The notes beneath the pieces are model-generated. The model saw nothing but the letters and a program-made list of their open reading frames with translations. It did no database searches and had not been told where the DNA came from. A stretch of 13,829 nt of DNA from Desulfonema limicola (GTDB taxonomy: Bacteria; Desulfobacterota; Desulfobacteria; Desulfobacterales; Desulfosalsimonadaceae), in NCBI GenBank assembly GCA_020722245.1, contig DYLE01000046.1, positions 1-13,829 on the forward strand, given 5' to 3'. A program made the translations under genes and the position numbers. Below, one piece after another: positions 1 to 7,051 of the stretch; position 1 is the stretch's first letter, and every line of letters begins with the position of its first letter.

Positions 1-198
1 CCTCCTAGATCCAAATTGTTAATAAAATAATTGGATCATAGCATTTCTTGCTATGGTTGGGGAGGTGTCACTTTTTATGCCTGACCTCAGGTGGTGTGCC
101 CTTTATATGATTATCACATCTTGAATTGTGAATTAGATTATCAATTCGCCATGACGGTGCTTTAGAAGAATGAGTTCTCTTTTTATCGCATTTTAAAC

Positions 199-230
199 GT
201 ACTTTTCTTTGCGCGGCCAAAGAAAAGTAC
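199..230. repeat. Perfect 13-bp inverted repeat, 6-nt loop
   Basis: GTACTTTTCTTTG (199-211) and CAAAGAAAAGTAC (218-230) are exact reverse complements around the loop CGCGGC. The right arm continues into CAAAAGAAAGG, a sequence style I recall from short interspersed repeats in several proteobacterial genomes. There is no U-tract after it, so it is not a normal terminator. Whether it is a dispersed repeat in this genome cannot be told from one copy. Confidence 0.6.
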
Positions 231-327
231 CAAAAGAAAGGCCGCCCCTGCAACTTTGGTCCTCCTACGTCGGCTGCGTTGCAATGGGGAAAACTCATAA
301 ACGCTCGAGAAATTCAAAGGACAGCAT

Positions 328-359
328 ACCCCAAATAACTCTGGGGGTTATGATTTTTT
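328..359 (+). terminator. Possible weak rho-independent terminator
   Basis: ACCCCA (328-333) can pair with TGGGGGT (342-348) with one extra G, and a run of T follows at about 354-359. Stem and T-run are separated by a few bases and no gene upstream in the window would use it, so this is tentative. Confidence 0.25.
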
Positions 360-446
360 CATGCTTCCTAAGCGCCTGCGGGGATACTTCAGTTTCCACG
401 CGCAAGCGCGGATGTTCGCTGTTTTACTGTCGCGGCTCTTTTTTTG

Positions 447-475
447 TTGATCATTCATTTTTCATACGTTATATT
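447..475 (+). promoter_or_regulatory. Probable sigma-70 promoter of the toxin-antitoxin pair
   Basis: TTGATC (447-452) and TATATT (470-475) are separated by 17 bases and match four and five of six consensus positions. The start codon of the antitoxin follows 30 bases after the -10 box. Confidence 0.45.
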
Positions 476-476
476 C

Positions 477-486
477 CTTACGTAAG
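477..486. promoter_or_regulatory. Palindrome CTTACGTAAG, possible antitoxin operator
   Basis: This perfect 10-bp palindrome sits just downstream of the predicted -10 box, over the expected transcription start. Ribbon-helix-helix antitoxins commonly repress their own operon by binding such short palindromes. The link to this antitoxin is an inference from position. Confidence 0.35.
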
Positions 487-504
487 ATATGGGAGGTAAA
501 TTTT

Positions 505-762
505 ATGGATAAGATTATGTCAACACGAATAGACGAATCCGTGATTCAAAGCATCGGCATGCTGGCAAAAAAATTGGGCACATCAAAAAAGGCTGTTCTT
601 GAAAATGCCGTTCAATGTTATGCCGAAAAAATTGCATCATTGAAGGATGTTGATATACTGGCCCAAACATTGGGTAGTTGGCAACGTGATGAGACGGCAA
701 ATGACACGGTTCTTAATATCCAAGCAACCATGCGAAAATCCCAGGAAAGATATAAGCGGTGA
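505..762 (+). CDS. vapB: Ribbon-helix-helix antitoxin (VapB-like)
   Basis: An 85-residue protein that probably neutralises the PIN toxin encoded next and represses the operon. The N-terminus fits a ribbon-helix-helix DNA-binding fold: a short strand around residues 3-10 (IMSTRIDE), a first helix to about residue 25 (ending KKLGTS), and a second helix about 27-43 (KAVLENAVQCYAEKI). The rest is polar and would wrap the toxin. The ATG at 505 is preceded by GGGAGG at 491-496, a good site with eight bases of spacing. The last codons overlap the toxin start (GTGA), the usual sign of translational coupling in such pairs. Sequence is AT-rich compared with the operon to the right, consistent with a mobile module. 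It could belong to another RHH antitoxin subfamily; the pair type rests on the neighbour. Confidence 0.8.
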   Translation: MDKIMSTRIDESVIQSIGMLAKKLGTSKKAVLENAVQCYAEKIASLKDVDILAQTLGSWQRDETANDTVLNIQATMRKSQERYKR

Positions 763-1148
763 AGGCCTTTATCGATTCAGACGTTCTTATCTGGCATTTA
801 CGTGGTGAACGCAAAGCTTTAAAATTGTTTAAGCAACTTCGAGATAAAGAAAAGTGCGAGCTCTGGATCGGTGCCCTGCAGCGCGCTGAGGTCATATTTT
901 TTATGCGGCCAGACGAGGAGGAAGCGACCCTATTGTTTTTATCACAATTTAAAACCGCATCGGTTGACCAGGTTGTTATTGACAAGGCGGGTGAACTTTA
1001 TCGCAAATATAACCCCCGATATGGAATCGACGTGAATGATGCAATTCTTGCAGCCATTGTTATCCAAACCGGCGGAAAAATTTATACATTAAACACCAAG
1101 CATTATCCAATGCCTGAAGTGGTTGTGCACTGCGCTTGGAATCTCTGA
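759..1148 (+). CDS. vapC: PIN-domain ribonuclease toxin (VapC-like)
   Basis: A 129-residue single PIN domain, the usual size of VapC. PIN toxins are magnesium-dependent RNases that cut tRNA or rRNA when free of antitoxin. The acidic catalytic set is visible: Asp6 in FIDSDVLI, Glu44 in RAEV, and Asp91/Asp94 in GIDVNDAILAA, with Asn112 in the closing TLNTKHYPM motif. The start is a GTG whose last two bases and following A form the TGA stop of the antitoxin, so translation is coupled and no separate ribosome site is needed. All key residues are kept, so the toxin looks active. The gene ends only 13 bases before the end of the convergent radical SAM gene. Confidence 0.87.
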   Translation: MKAFIDSDVLIWHLRGERKALKLFKQLRDKEKCELWIGALQRAEVIFFMRPDEEEATLLFLSQFKTASVDQVVIDKAGELYRKYNPRYGIDVNDAILAAIVIQTGGKIYTLNTKHYPMPEVVVHCAWNL

Positions 1149-1161
1149 TCCATTTCAGGCT

Positions 1162-2184
1162 TCAAACAAGAGCCTTATGCCGTTTCCCTTTCTTACTGCC
1201 TTCTCCAGGCGCAGAAACTCCGGGAACGGATAAATCCGTAGTAAAGGGGCTTTCCCGCTCAAAATCCGGCAGGTAGTGATCGTAACTTTCAAGCTCCTGA
1301 ACAAAGGCGTTCTCAAGGCCCAGATCCAGAGCATAATTTTGGATCTCGTCGTATTCTTCCGCTGTCAGGGTACGGTTAATCTCGGGGTAGTTACACGCCT
1401 TATACTGGGGTGAATATTGGGACATGAGGCTGACATGGATATTCGAAGATAAACCCGCCAGAAAGCGAAGGCATTTTTGGCTGTTGTCCAGGCAGCCGGG
1501 CAGCACCAGGTGCCGGACCAGCAGTCCGCCCATTGCGATCCCGTCCTCATCTGTTTTCAGATGGCCCACCTGATCCAGCATTTCCATAAGAACCCCGGGG
1601 ACGATGTCCGCGTAGTCCTCCACCCCGGAGAACCGTTTCCCCAGTTCATTGTCCAAGTATTTGATATCCGGAAGGTAGATATCCACCAGGCCGTGAATCT
1701 GCCGCAGGGCGTCCACTGAATCGTATCCTCCGGAGTTGTACACCACAGGCAGGCTAAGGCCTTTTTCCCTGGCCAGCAGGATGGCCTCGGCCATCTGAAA
1801 AATCACATGGGAAGGAGAAACAAAATTGATGTTGTGGGCGCCTTTATCCTGAAGCCGGAGCATTTCAAGGGCCAGCTGATTTGAGGTCAGGGTTTGGGTG
1901 CGGCCTTTTTTAAATTCCTGGCTGATCTGGTGGTTCTGGCAGAACACGCAGCGAAGGTTGCATCCGGAGAAAAAGATCGTTCCCGAGCCTTTTGTTCCAG
2001 AGATGGGGGGTTCTTCCCCGAAATGCAGGCCGACGTGGGAAACCTGCACATCGGCGCCGACCCCGCAGAACCCGGTTTTCCCCTCCAGCCGGTTCACTTG
2101 GCATTTGCGTGGGCAGCATGCGCAGCGTGTCAGTTGATCGGTCAGCGATCTGTTCTTTGTCTCATCTGATTTTTTTGAATCCAT
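1162..2184 (-). CDS. PflX-like radical SAM protein (activase homologue)
   Basis: A 340-residue radical SAM protein of the type often annotated as PflX or putative pyruvate formate-lyase activating enzyme (COG1313). The SAM-cluster motif is CNLRCVFC, with Cys75, Cys79 and Cys82. It is preceded by a Cys-rich head, CACCPRKC (residues 21-28) and GFCGVG (Cys40), which is typical of this family and probably binds a second metal centre. The end of the SAM core lies near residue 290, leaving a polar tail. No dedicated function is established for the family. It points away from the glycyl radical operon, has no clear Shine-Dalgarno site, and lacks the two-ferredoxin insert of the activase encoded at 7052, so I do not think it is the activase of the synthase here, though a side role in glycyl radical chemistry cannot be excluded. 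Confidence 0.8.
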   Translation of the reverse strand: MDSKKSDETKNRSLTDQLTRCACCPRKCQVNRLEGKTGFCGVGADVQVSHVGLHFGEEPPISGTKGSGTIFFSGCNLRCVFCQNHQISQEFKKGRTQTLTSNQLALEMLRLQDKGAHNINFVSPSHVIFQMAEAILLAREKGLSLPVVYNSGGYDSVDALRQIHGLVDIYLPDIKYLDNELGKRFSGVEDYADIVPGVLMEMLDQVGHLKTDEDGIAMGGLLVRHLVLPGCLDNSQKCLRFLAGLSSNIHVSLMSQYSPQYKACNYPEINRTLTAEEYDEIQNYALDLGLENAFVQELESYDHYLPDFERESPFTTDLSVPGVSAPGEGSKKGKRHKALV

Positions 2185-2215
2185 CTTTTTTTATTGGCCT
2201 GTAACACGTTTTTTT

Positions 2216-2234
2216 AAACCCTTCAATGGGGTTT
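2216..2234. repeat. Short inverted repeat upstream of the radical SAM gene
   Basis: AAACCC (2216-2221) and GGGTTT (2229-2234) form a 6-bp dyad. On the minus strand a poor -35 (TTGAAG, 2226-2221) and a poor -10 (TACAGG, 2203-2198) with 17-base spacing overlap it, so it may be an operator for the minus-strand gene. Weak evidence. Confidence 0.25.
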
Positions 2235-2248
2235 GTTCATTGTGCCCA

Positions 2249-2269
2249 ACTGGGTCATTATGACTCAGT
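2249..2269. promoter_or_regulatory. 21-bp dyad, candidate enhancer-binding-protein site
   Basis: ACTGgGTCAT and ATGACtCAGT face each other around a central T, with only one mismatched pair. Its centre is about 144 bases upstream of the start site predicted from the sigma-54 promoter, the distance typical of upstream activator sites for sigma-54 activators. The bound regulator is unknown and not encoded in the window. Confidence 0.45.
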
Positions 2270-2376
2270 TTTGTGGGTATAAATGTCCCAAATCCAAGAT
2301 CCAGGTGCACTCCGTTTACTCCTGATTTAAAATAAAAATTAATTATTACAGATAGTTATATTATTATTGGTTTTTA

Positions 2377-2392
2377 TGGCATTCTACTTGCA
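2377..2392 (+). promoter_or_regulatory. Sigma-54 (-24/-12) promoter of the operon
   Basis: TGGCATTCTACTTGCA matches the sigma-54 pattern TGGCAC-N5-TTGCA, with the invariant GG (2378-2379) and GC (2390-2391) exactly ten bases apart. The start site would be near 2403, giving a leader of about 60 bases before the ATG at 2465. The AT-rich DNA between the upstream dyad and this promoter suits IHF-assisted looping, which is inference. This would make transcription dependent on an activator responding to substrate or to physiological state. Confidence 0.75.
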
Positions 2393-2464
2393 TAAACAGT
2401 GTTCAGAGATAGAAGTGGGTGCGCTGATGCGATCCACATGAAATGCGCAGTGGGGAGGAACTTA

Positions 2465-2881
2465 ATGAATCAGGGAGGAAAGATTCGCGTGCTGGTGGCG
2501 AAACCCGGGCTGGACGGGCATGAAAGGGGCGCGCAGGTTGTCGCCTATGGGTTAAGGGATGCCGGCTTTGAGGTGATCTACACCGGGCTTCGGCAGACCG
2601 CCGAGCAGATTGTCAGCACGGCCATTCAGGAGGATGTGGATGTGGTCGGGCTTTCGATCCTGTCCGGGGCGCACCTGTCTTTGACCCGAAAGGTGATGGA
2701 CGGCCTAAAGGCCCAGGGCGCAGACGATATCCTGGTGATTGTGGGGGGCATTATCCCCGATCCGGACATTCAGAAATTAAAGGACATGGGAGTCGGCGAG
2801 GTTTTTGTATCCGGAACACCGGTGTCGGCCATTGCTCAGTATATCGCTTCGGCCGTATCCACCCGGAAAAATGCCGGCTGA
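2465..2881 (+). CDS. B12-binding small subunit of an acyl-CoA mutase
   Basis: A 138-residue cobalamin-binding domain, the size of free-standing small subunits of two-part acyl-CoA mutases. It carries adenosylcobalamin and pairs with the catalytic subunit encoded next. The base-off, His-on signature is clear: Asp17-Gly-His19-Glu-Arg-Gly22, where His19 would ligate cobalt, followed by GLSILSGAH and the VGG turn that shape the nucleotide pocket. I chose ATG 2465 because it follows GGGGAGGA (2452-2459) with good spacing, and the longer frame from GTG 2399 would begin before the predicted transcription start. It is the first gene behind the sigma-54 promoter. By context the enzyme would rearrange an alkylsuccinyl-CoA rather than ordinary succinyl-CoA, but the small subunit itself does not show substrate choice. 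Confidence 0.9.
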   Translation: MNQGGKIRVLVAKPGLDGHERGAQVVAYGLRDAGFEVIYTGLRQTAEQIVSTAIQEDVDVVGLSILSGAHLSLTRKVMDGLKAQGADDILVIVGGIIPDPDIQKLKDMGVGEVFVSGTPVSAIAQYIASAVSTRKNAG

Positions 2882-2910
2882 GGGTTTTGCACCGATAACA
2901 TCAGGACATC

Positions 2911-4686
2911 ATGTCAGGGAGATCATTCGTGGCCGAGCAGAAAAAATCGTTGGATAGAATCAAGAAAGCGCGCGACCTTTGGGAAGAGAATGTCTTAAAG
3001 AAGCGCCTCAAGCGGTTTAACCTTGCCGAAAGCCCCACCCGGTTCTACACCCCTCTGGATATTCGGGGCTTTGAGTTTTTAGATAAGGTCGGGTTTCCGG
3101 GCCAGTATCCCTACACCGCCGGGAACAACCCGTTTGATTTCTGGCGGGCCTATGCCGACAGCGCGGCGAAGACCGATTACCGGCCGGACTGGGGGGGCGC
3201 CGGCGGGGTGGGCAAATACGGCGGGTTCGGCACCGCCGAGGACTATCGGGATTATCTGATCCGCATGCACGCCATGGGCCGCAAGGGCGGGCCCAACATG
3301 GCCTTTGACCTGGTCACCCAGTGCGGTTACGACTCGGACAGCCCCTATGCCGAAGGAGAGGTGGGCCGGGTGGGTGTCGCCATCGACAGCTTCAAGGATT
3401 TCGCCACGATTTACGAGCCCTATACCGGCGATCTGGAGATCGACAGGGTCCCGTCCAACTTCACCATCAATGCGCCGGCCGCGGTGATTATCGCCATGTA
3501 CGTGGTGCTCGCCCAGAAAAGAGGGATTCCCCTGGCCAAACTTCGGGGCACGCCGCAAAACGACATCCTCAAGGAGTTCATCGCCCGGGGCACCTATATT
3601 TTTCCCCCTAAACCCTCCTTGCGGCTTTTTCGCGACATCTGCGTGTTCTGCACCGGGAACCTGCCGGAGCTCAACATCACCAGCATGGGCGGGTATCATA
3701 TCCGGGAGGCCGGGGCCACGCCCGCCCAGGATCTGGGGTTTTCCATGGCCAATGCGGCCGCATACCTTCAGGCCGGCATAGACGGCGGTCTGGAGATCGA
3801 CCGGTTTGCGCCGAAATTCACCTTCAACGCGTTCGGCGGCAGCATGGAGATTTACCAGGAGATCGCCTTTCAGCGGGCGGCCCGGCGGATGTATGCGCGG
3901 ATGCTCAAGGAACGGTTTTCCGCCAAGAATCCAAGAAGCCTGATGATCCGCCAGCCCATCACCGCGCATATCGGCTGTTCCTCCACCACCCTGCAGCGGC
4001 CCTTGAACAACCTGACCCGGGCGGTGGTCGGCGGCGTGGCGGCGGGCATGTCCGGCGCCTTGCCCGGTGTGTTTCCTCCCTTTGACGAACCCCTGGGCCT
4101 GGGGCACAGCCAGGAGGCGGTCCAGCTTCAGATCGACGCCACCCGGATTCTGATCTACGAGGCCAGGGTCACGGATGTCAATGATCCCTGGGCCGGATCC
4201 TATTTCATGGAATCCCTGACCGATGAGATCGAAGCCGCGGCCATGGCCGAATTTGAAAAGATCGAAAGCATGGGCGGCGCGGTGGCCGCCATTGAAAACG
4301 GATACATGCCGAAGGCCGTGGCCAAAAGCGCCTATGAGCGGCAGAAGCAGATCGAACGCCAGGAGAAATTCCTGGTCGGCGTAAACTGCTTTACCGGAGC
4401 AAACGAAATCACGGTGGAGGTCAATCGGGTCGTTGAAGCGACCTACGACCCCGAGCGGATGCGGACTGCGGAGGCGCGGCAGAAGGCCAAGCTGGCCGAG
4501 CTGAAACGGACCCGGGACAGCCGGACGGTTTTCTCCCTGCTGGCCACCCTGGAGCAGCACGCCAGGGATGAGTCCGCCAACCTGATGCCGGACATCTGCG
4601 ACTGCGTGGAAAACGACGCCACCCTTCAGGAGATCTGCGATGTGCTGCGGGGGGTGTTCGGAGAATTTCAACAGACCCGGCTGTAA
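2911..4686 (+). CDS. Catalytic large subunit of a divergent acyl-CoA mutase
   Basis: A 591-residue methylmalonyl-CoA-mutase-type TIM barrel without an attached B12 domain; that is supplied by the preceding gene. Family landmarks are present: GFGTAED near 105-111, AFDLVTQCGYDSD, QNDILKEF with Gln216, Arg226 in ARGTYIFPP, and Tyr262-His263 in GYHIREAGAT. The 10- and 37-residue spacings among Gln, Arg and His equal those I recall for Q197, R207 and H244 of the Propionibacterium enzyme. The substrate side is unusual: the TRPWTIRQY stretch is replaced by a Gly-rich segment (94-103) after an insert of roughly 18 residues, and the usual HTQTAGS segment reads HIGCSSTTLQRP. Inference: it rearranges a larger substrate, such as (1-methylalkyl)succinyl-CoA to a branched malonyl-CoA. 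The 29-base gap to the small subunit and the following MeaB gene support one complex. Confidence 0.85.
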   Translation: MSGRSFVAEQKKSLDRIKKARDLWEENVLKKRLKRFNLAESPTRFYTPLDIRGFEFLDKVGFPGQYPYTAGNNPFDFWRAYADSAAKTDYRPDWGGAGGVGKYGGFGTAEDYRDYLIRMHAMGRKGGPNMAFDLVTQCGYDSDSPYAEGEVGRVGVAIDSFKDFATIYEPYTGDLEIDRVPSNFTINAPAAVIIAMYVVLAQKRGIPLAKLRGTPQNDILKEFIARGTYIFPPKPSLRLFRDICVFCTGNLPELNITSMGGYHIREAGATPAQDLGFSMANAAAYLQAGIDGGLEIDRFAPKFTFNAFGGSMEIYQEIAFQRAARRMYARMLKERFSAKNPRSLMIRQPITAHIGCSSTTLQRPLNNLTRAVVGGVAAGMSGALPGVFPPFDEPLGLGHSQEAVQLQIDATRILIYEARVTDVNDPWAGSYFMESLTDEIEAAAMAEFEKIESMGGAVAAIENGYMPKAVAKSAYERQKQIERQEKFLVGVNCFTGANEITVEVNRVVEATYDPERMRTAEARQKAKLAELKRTRDSRTVFSLLATLEQHARDESANLMPDICDCVENDATLQEICDVLRGVFGEFQQTRL

Positions 4687-4709
4687 GCGGGTTCTTTAAG
4701 GAAAATGGG

Positions 4710-5657
4710 ATGAACGATTCCTGGGAAAACCTGATCGCCGGGGTGAAAAACAGGGATATTCGGGCTGCGGCCCGCCTGATTACCCGGGTGGAGAACCGGG
4801 CCCCGGGCTGGAAGGAGGCCATGAGCAGGATCTATTCCCGCACCGGTTCAGCCCGGGTGATCGGTATCACAGGTTCTCCTGGGGCCGGTAAGAGCACCCT
4901 GACCTGCGCCATGACCAAGGAACTGATCAGCCGGGGGCTCACCGTCGGCATCATCGCCATTGATCCGTCCAGCCCGTTTTCCGGCGGCGCGCTTCTGGGG
5001 GATCGGCTGCGCATGAAGGAGATTTTTGAGACCCCGGGGGTTTTTATCCGCTCCATGGCGACCCGGGGGATGCTGGGCGGGCTGTGCCAGGCGGCCCGGG
5101 ATGTGGTCCGCATTCTGGATCTGTTCGGCAAGGACATCATTCTGGTGGAGACCGTGGGGGTGGGGCAGGATGAGATCGAGGTGGTCAAGACCGCGGATCT
5201 GGTCATGGTGGTCTGCATGCCGGGCCAGGGGGACGGAATTCAGGCGATCAAGGCGGGGGTGATGGAGATCGCGGACCTGTATGTCGTCAACAAGGCCGAT
5301 ATGCCGGGCGTCGATGAGGCTGTGGCTGACATTTTAGCGATGCTTGAGCTCTCCACCGAGACCGGAAAGCCCTCTGCTCCGGTTCTGAAAACATCCGCCT
5401 TGAAAAACCAGGGCGTGAAAGAGGTGGTGACGGCGTTTTTGGATCACCGCACGGATGAGGACCGGCGGCAGGCAAAGGCCGAGATACGGGCCAGGGAGGA
5501 GATCCTCAGCCTGCTTGCTCAGGAGGTCTCCGGCTATATTCTCAAACAATGGGAAAATGAGAATCGGTTTTGCGAGTCCGTGAACCAGGTGCTGAAAAAA
5601 CAGAAAGACCCTTACGCCATCGTCAAGGAGATGACGCAGCGTTTCAACTGGTCATAA
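4710..5657 (+). CDS. meaB: MeaB/ArgK-family G3E GTPase, mutase chaperone
   Basis: A 315-residue P-loop GTPase of the MeaB family, normal in length. MeaB proteins bind B12-dependent acyl-CoA mutases, gate delivery of adenosylcobalamin and help eject damaged cofactor. Visible motifs are the Walker A GSPGAGKS (residues 55-62), the IDPSSPFSGGALLGDR switch region, the VETVGVGQDE segment, and the NKAD guanine-specificity motif. The C-terminal part is a helical dimerisation arm. The start at ATG 4710 follows an AAGGAAAATGGG stretch; an ATG six bases earlier closes at once. It lies 23 bases after the mutase large subunit, so this copy is probably dedicated to that mutase rather than to central propionate metabolism. 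Confidence 0.93.
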   Translation: MNDSWENLIAGVKNRDIRAAARLITRVENRAPGWKEAMSRIYSRTGSARVIGITGSPGAGKSTLTCAMTKELISRGLTVGIIAIDPSSPFSGGALLGDRLRMKEIFETPGVFIRSMATRGMLGGLCQAARDVVRILDLFGKDIILVETVGVGQDEIEVVKTADLVMVVCMPGQGDGIQAIKAGVMEIADLYVVNKADMPGVDEAVADILAMLELSTETGKPSAPVLKTSALKNQGVKEVVTAFLDHRTDEDRRQAKAEIRAREEILSLLAQEVSGYILKQWENENRFCESVNQVLKKQKDPYAIVKEMTQRFNWS

Positions 5658-5686
5658 ACAGGGATCACCGTTTAAGGAGGGACGAA

Positions 5687-7027
5687 ATGGCTGAGAACAC
5701 ATCGGGAATGACCCGGAAAATAGCGGAGTTTATTGTAACGACCCATGCCGACAAAATCCCTGAAGAGGCCTATGCCCATGCCAAGGTGGCCTTCATGGAC
5801 TGGCTCGCCGTAACCCTCGGGGGATCAAATGATCCTCTGGTGGAAAAGCTGATCGCCTTTGAAAAGGCCCTGGGCGGAAACCCCCAGGCCTCCATCCTGG
5901 GTCACGGCATCAAGATGAACATCTCCCAGGCCGCTCTGATCAACGGGTCGGCCTCCCACGCCTTGGACTACGACGATACCCTGGTCTCCTTTTTGGGGCA
6001 TCCGTCCGTGACGCTGTTTCCGGCGCTTTTGGCGCTTTGCGAATGGAAGAACCGAAACGGTCGGGATTTTATAGATGCCTACCTGATCGGGCTTCAGGCC
6101 GGCGCCACCATCGGGGTTTGCGCGGGGCTGGATCATTACATGGCGGGCTGGCATGCCACCGCCACTCTAGGGCATCTGGCCTCGGCCGCCGGGTGTTCCC
6201 GGCTGCTGGGGTTGAATGAGCAGCAGACGGTTTATGCCCTTGGAATCGCGGGGACCCAGGCCTCCGGGTTGAAGCGGGTGTTTGGGAGCATGTGCAAGCC
6301 GTTTCACGCCGGAAGGGCCTCCCAGGTCGGTCTGACGGCCGCGCTTCTTGCGCAAAGCGGGTTTACCAGCGCCCAGGATATTCTGGAAGGACCCCAGGGG
6401 TTTTTTGAGGTGCTCAAAGGAAAGGTCAATCCGGATGTGATGGCCCTGCTCGGCCTGGGGTGGGACGTGAAAAACATCTCCCAGAAGTATCACGCCTCAT
6501 GCCACGCCACCCATTCGCCCATTGAGGCGGCGCTTTCCATTGTCAAGAAAGAGGGGATTTCTCTGGATACAATCTCTTCGATTTCCGTGCGGTCTTCCAA
6601 GCTGGCCATGGACGCGGCATGGGTGAAGCTGCCTTCCACCGGACTGGAAGGCAAGTTCTCCATTCCGTTCTGCGTGGCCAACGCCCTGGTGACTGGCGTC
6701 ACCGGGGTCCAGGCGTTTACCGATGACAACATCAATAATCCGAAAATAAAAGAGCTGATCGAAAAGATCACAGTAAATCTGGATGCCCAGAAAACCGCCC
6801 TGGAATCCCATGTGGAAATCAAAACAGTCGACGGCAGGGTGTACGAGGCCTTTTCCGATATCCTGCAGCAGATTCCGCCGCTGGATATCAAAAAAGACCG
6901 GGTTGAAAAAAAATTTTGGGACCAGGCGGGATCCCTGCTGGACGAAGCACGGATCAAACAGGCGGTTTCCCGGATTAACGACCTTGAGAATTTAAAAAGC
7001 ATGAAAACTTTTGTCGAGGGGCTTTAG
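5687..7027 (+). CDS. MmgE/PrpD-family protein
   Basis: A 446-residue member of the MmgE/PrpD fold, which includes 2-methylcitrate dehydratase, cis-aconitate decarboxylase and iminodisuccinate epimerase. Family signatures are SHALDYDD (residues 90-97), GHPSVTLFPALLAL, GWHATATLGHLASAAG, KPFHAGRAS and the CHATH block (Cys272 to His276). I chose ATG 5687, six bases after AAGGAGG (5674-5680); a longer frame would overlap meaB. The substrate is not predictable from the sequence. Members act on small di- or tricarboxylic acids, which fits succinate- or malonate-type intermediates. Candidate roles, all inference: a 2-methylcitrate step in handling propionyl-CoA to regenerate fumarate, or decarboxylation or hydration of a pathway intermediate, since no decarboxylase is otherwise present here. 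It sits between the mutase set and the glycyl radical set with gaps of under 30 bases, so it is probably part of the pathway. Confidence 0.88.
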   Translation: MAENTSGMTRKIAEFIVTTHADKIPEEAYAHAKVAFMDWLAVTLGGSNDPLVEKLIAFEKALGGNPQASILGHGIKMNISQAALINGSASHALDYDDTLVSFLGHPSVTLFPALLALCEWKNRNGRDFIDAYLIGLQAGATIGVCAGLDHYMAGWHATATLGHLASAAGCSRLLGLNEQQTVYALGIAGTQASGLKRVFGSMCKPFHAGRASQVGLTAALLAQSGFTSAQDILEGPQGFFEVLKGKVNPDVMALLGLGWDVKNISQKYHASCHATHSPIEAALSIVKKEGISLDTISSISVRSSKLAMDAAWVKLPSTGLEGKFSIPFCVANALVTGVTGVQAFTDDNINNPKIKELIEKITVNLDAQKTALESHVEIKTVDGRVYEAFSDILQQIPPLDIKKDRVEKKFWDQAGSLLDEARIKQAVSRINDLENLKSMKTFVEGL

Positions 7028-7051
7028 AAAAAGCTGTCCAAAGGATGTGCC

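Larger units (their letters stand above)
1..504. other. AT-rich non-coding stretch with small dyads
   Basis: I see no convincing gene here. Open frames on both strands lack a ribosome binding site and recognisable protein character. The stretch holds several small hairpins: GATCCAA (8-14) with TTGGATC (31-37), ATAGCA (38-43) with TGCTAT (49-54), and CGCGC/GCGCG around 399-410, plus the stronger inverted repeat, terminator-like element and toxin-antitoxin promoter listed separately. Base composition is clearly more AT-rich than the operon to the right. The mix of dyads next to a toxin-antitoxin pair is what one sees in intergenic or island-edge DNA, but no integrase, attachment site or transposase is visible. 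Confidence 0.6.

Noticed and set aside
209..499. Possible 96-residue protein in the left spacer
   Set aside because: No start context, crosses the inverted repeat and the toxin-antitoxin promoter, and its composition does not look like a real protein.
1162..2184. Minus-strand radical SAM gene as activase of the synthase
   Set aside because: It lacks the two-ferredoxin insert, belongs to the PflX-like branch, and a proper activase is encoded next to the synthase subunits.
2399..2464. GTG 2399 as start of the mutase small subunit
   Set aside because: It lies before the transcription start predicted from the sigma-54 promoter and lacks a ribosome site; ATG 2465 has a strong one and gives the family's usual length.
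3079..4671. 530-codon open frame on the minus strand across the mutase gene
   Set aside because: It is antisense to a clearly conserved mutase, has low-complexity His/Gly/Pro-rich content, and is the usual mirror frame of GC-rich coding DNA.
5570..5686. ATG 5570 as start of the MmgE/PrpD gene
   Set aside because: It would overlap meaB by 88 bases with an unrelated N-terminus; ATG 5687 follows AAGGAGG.
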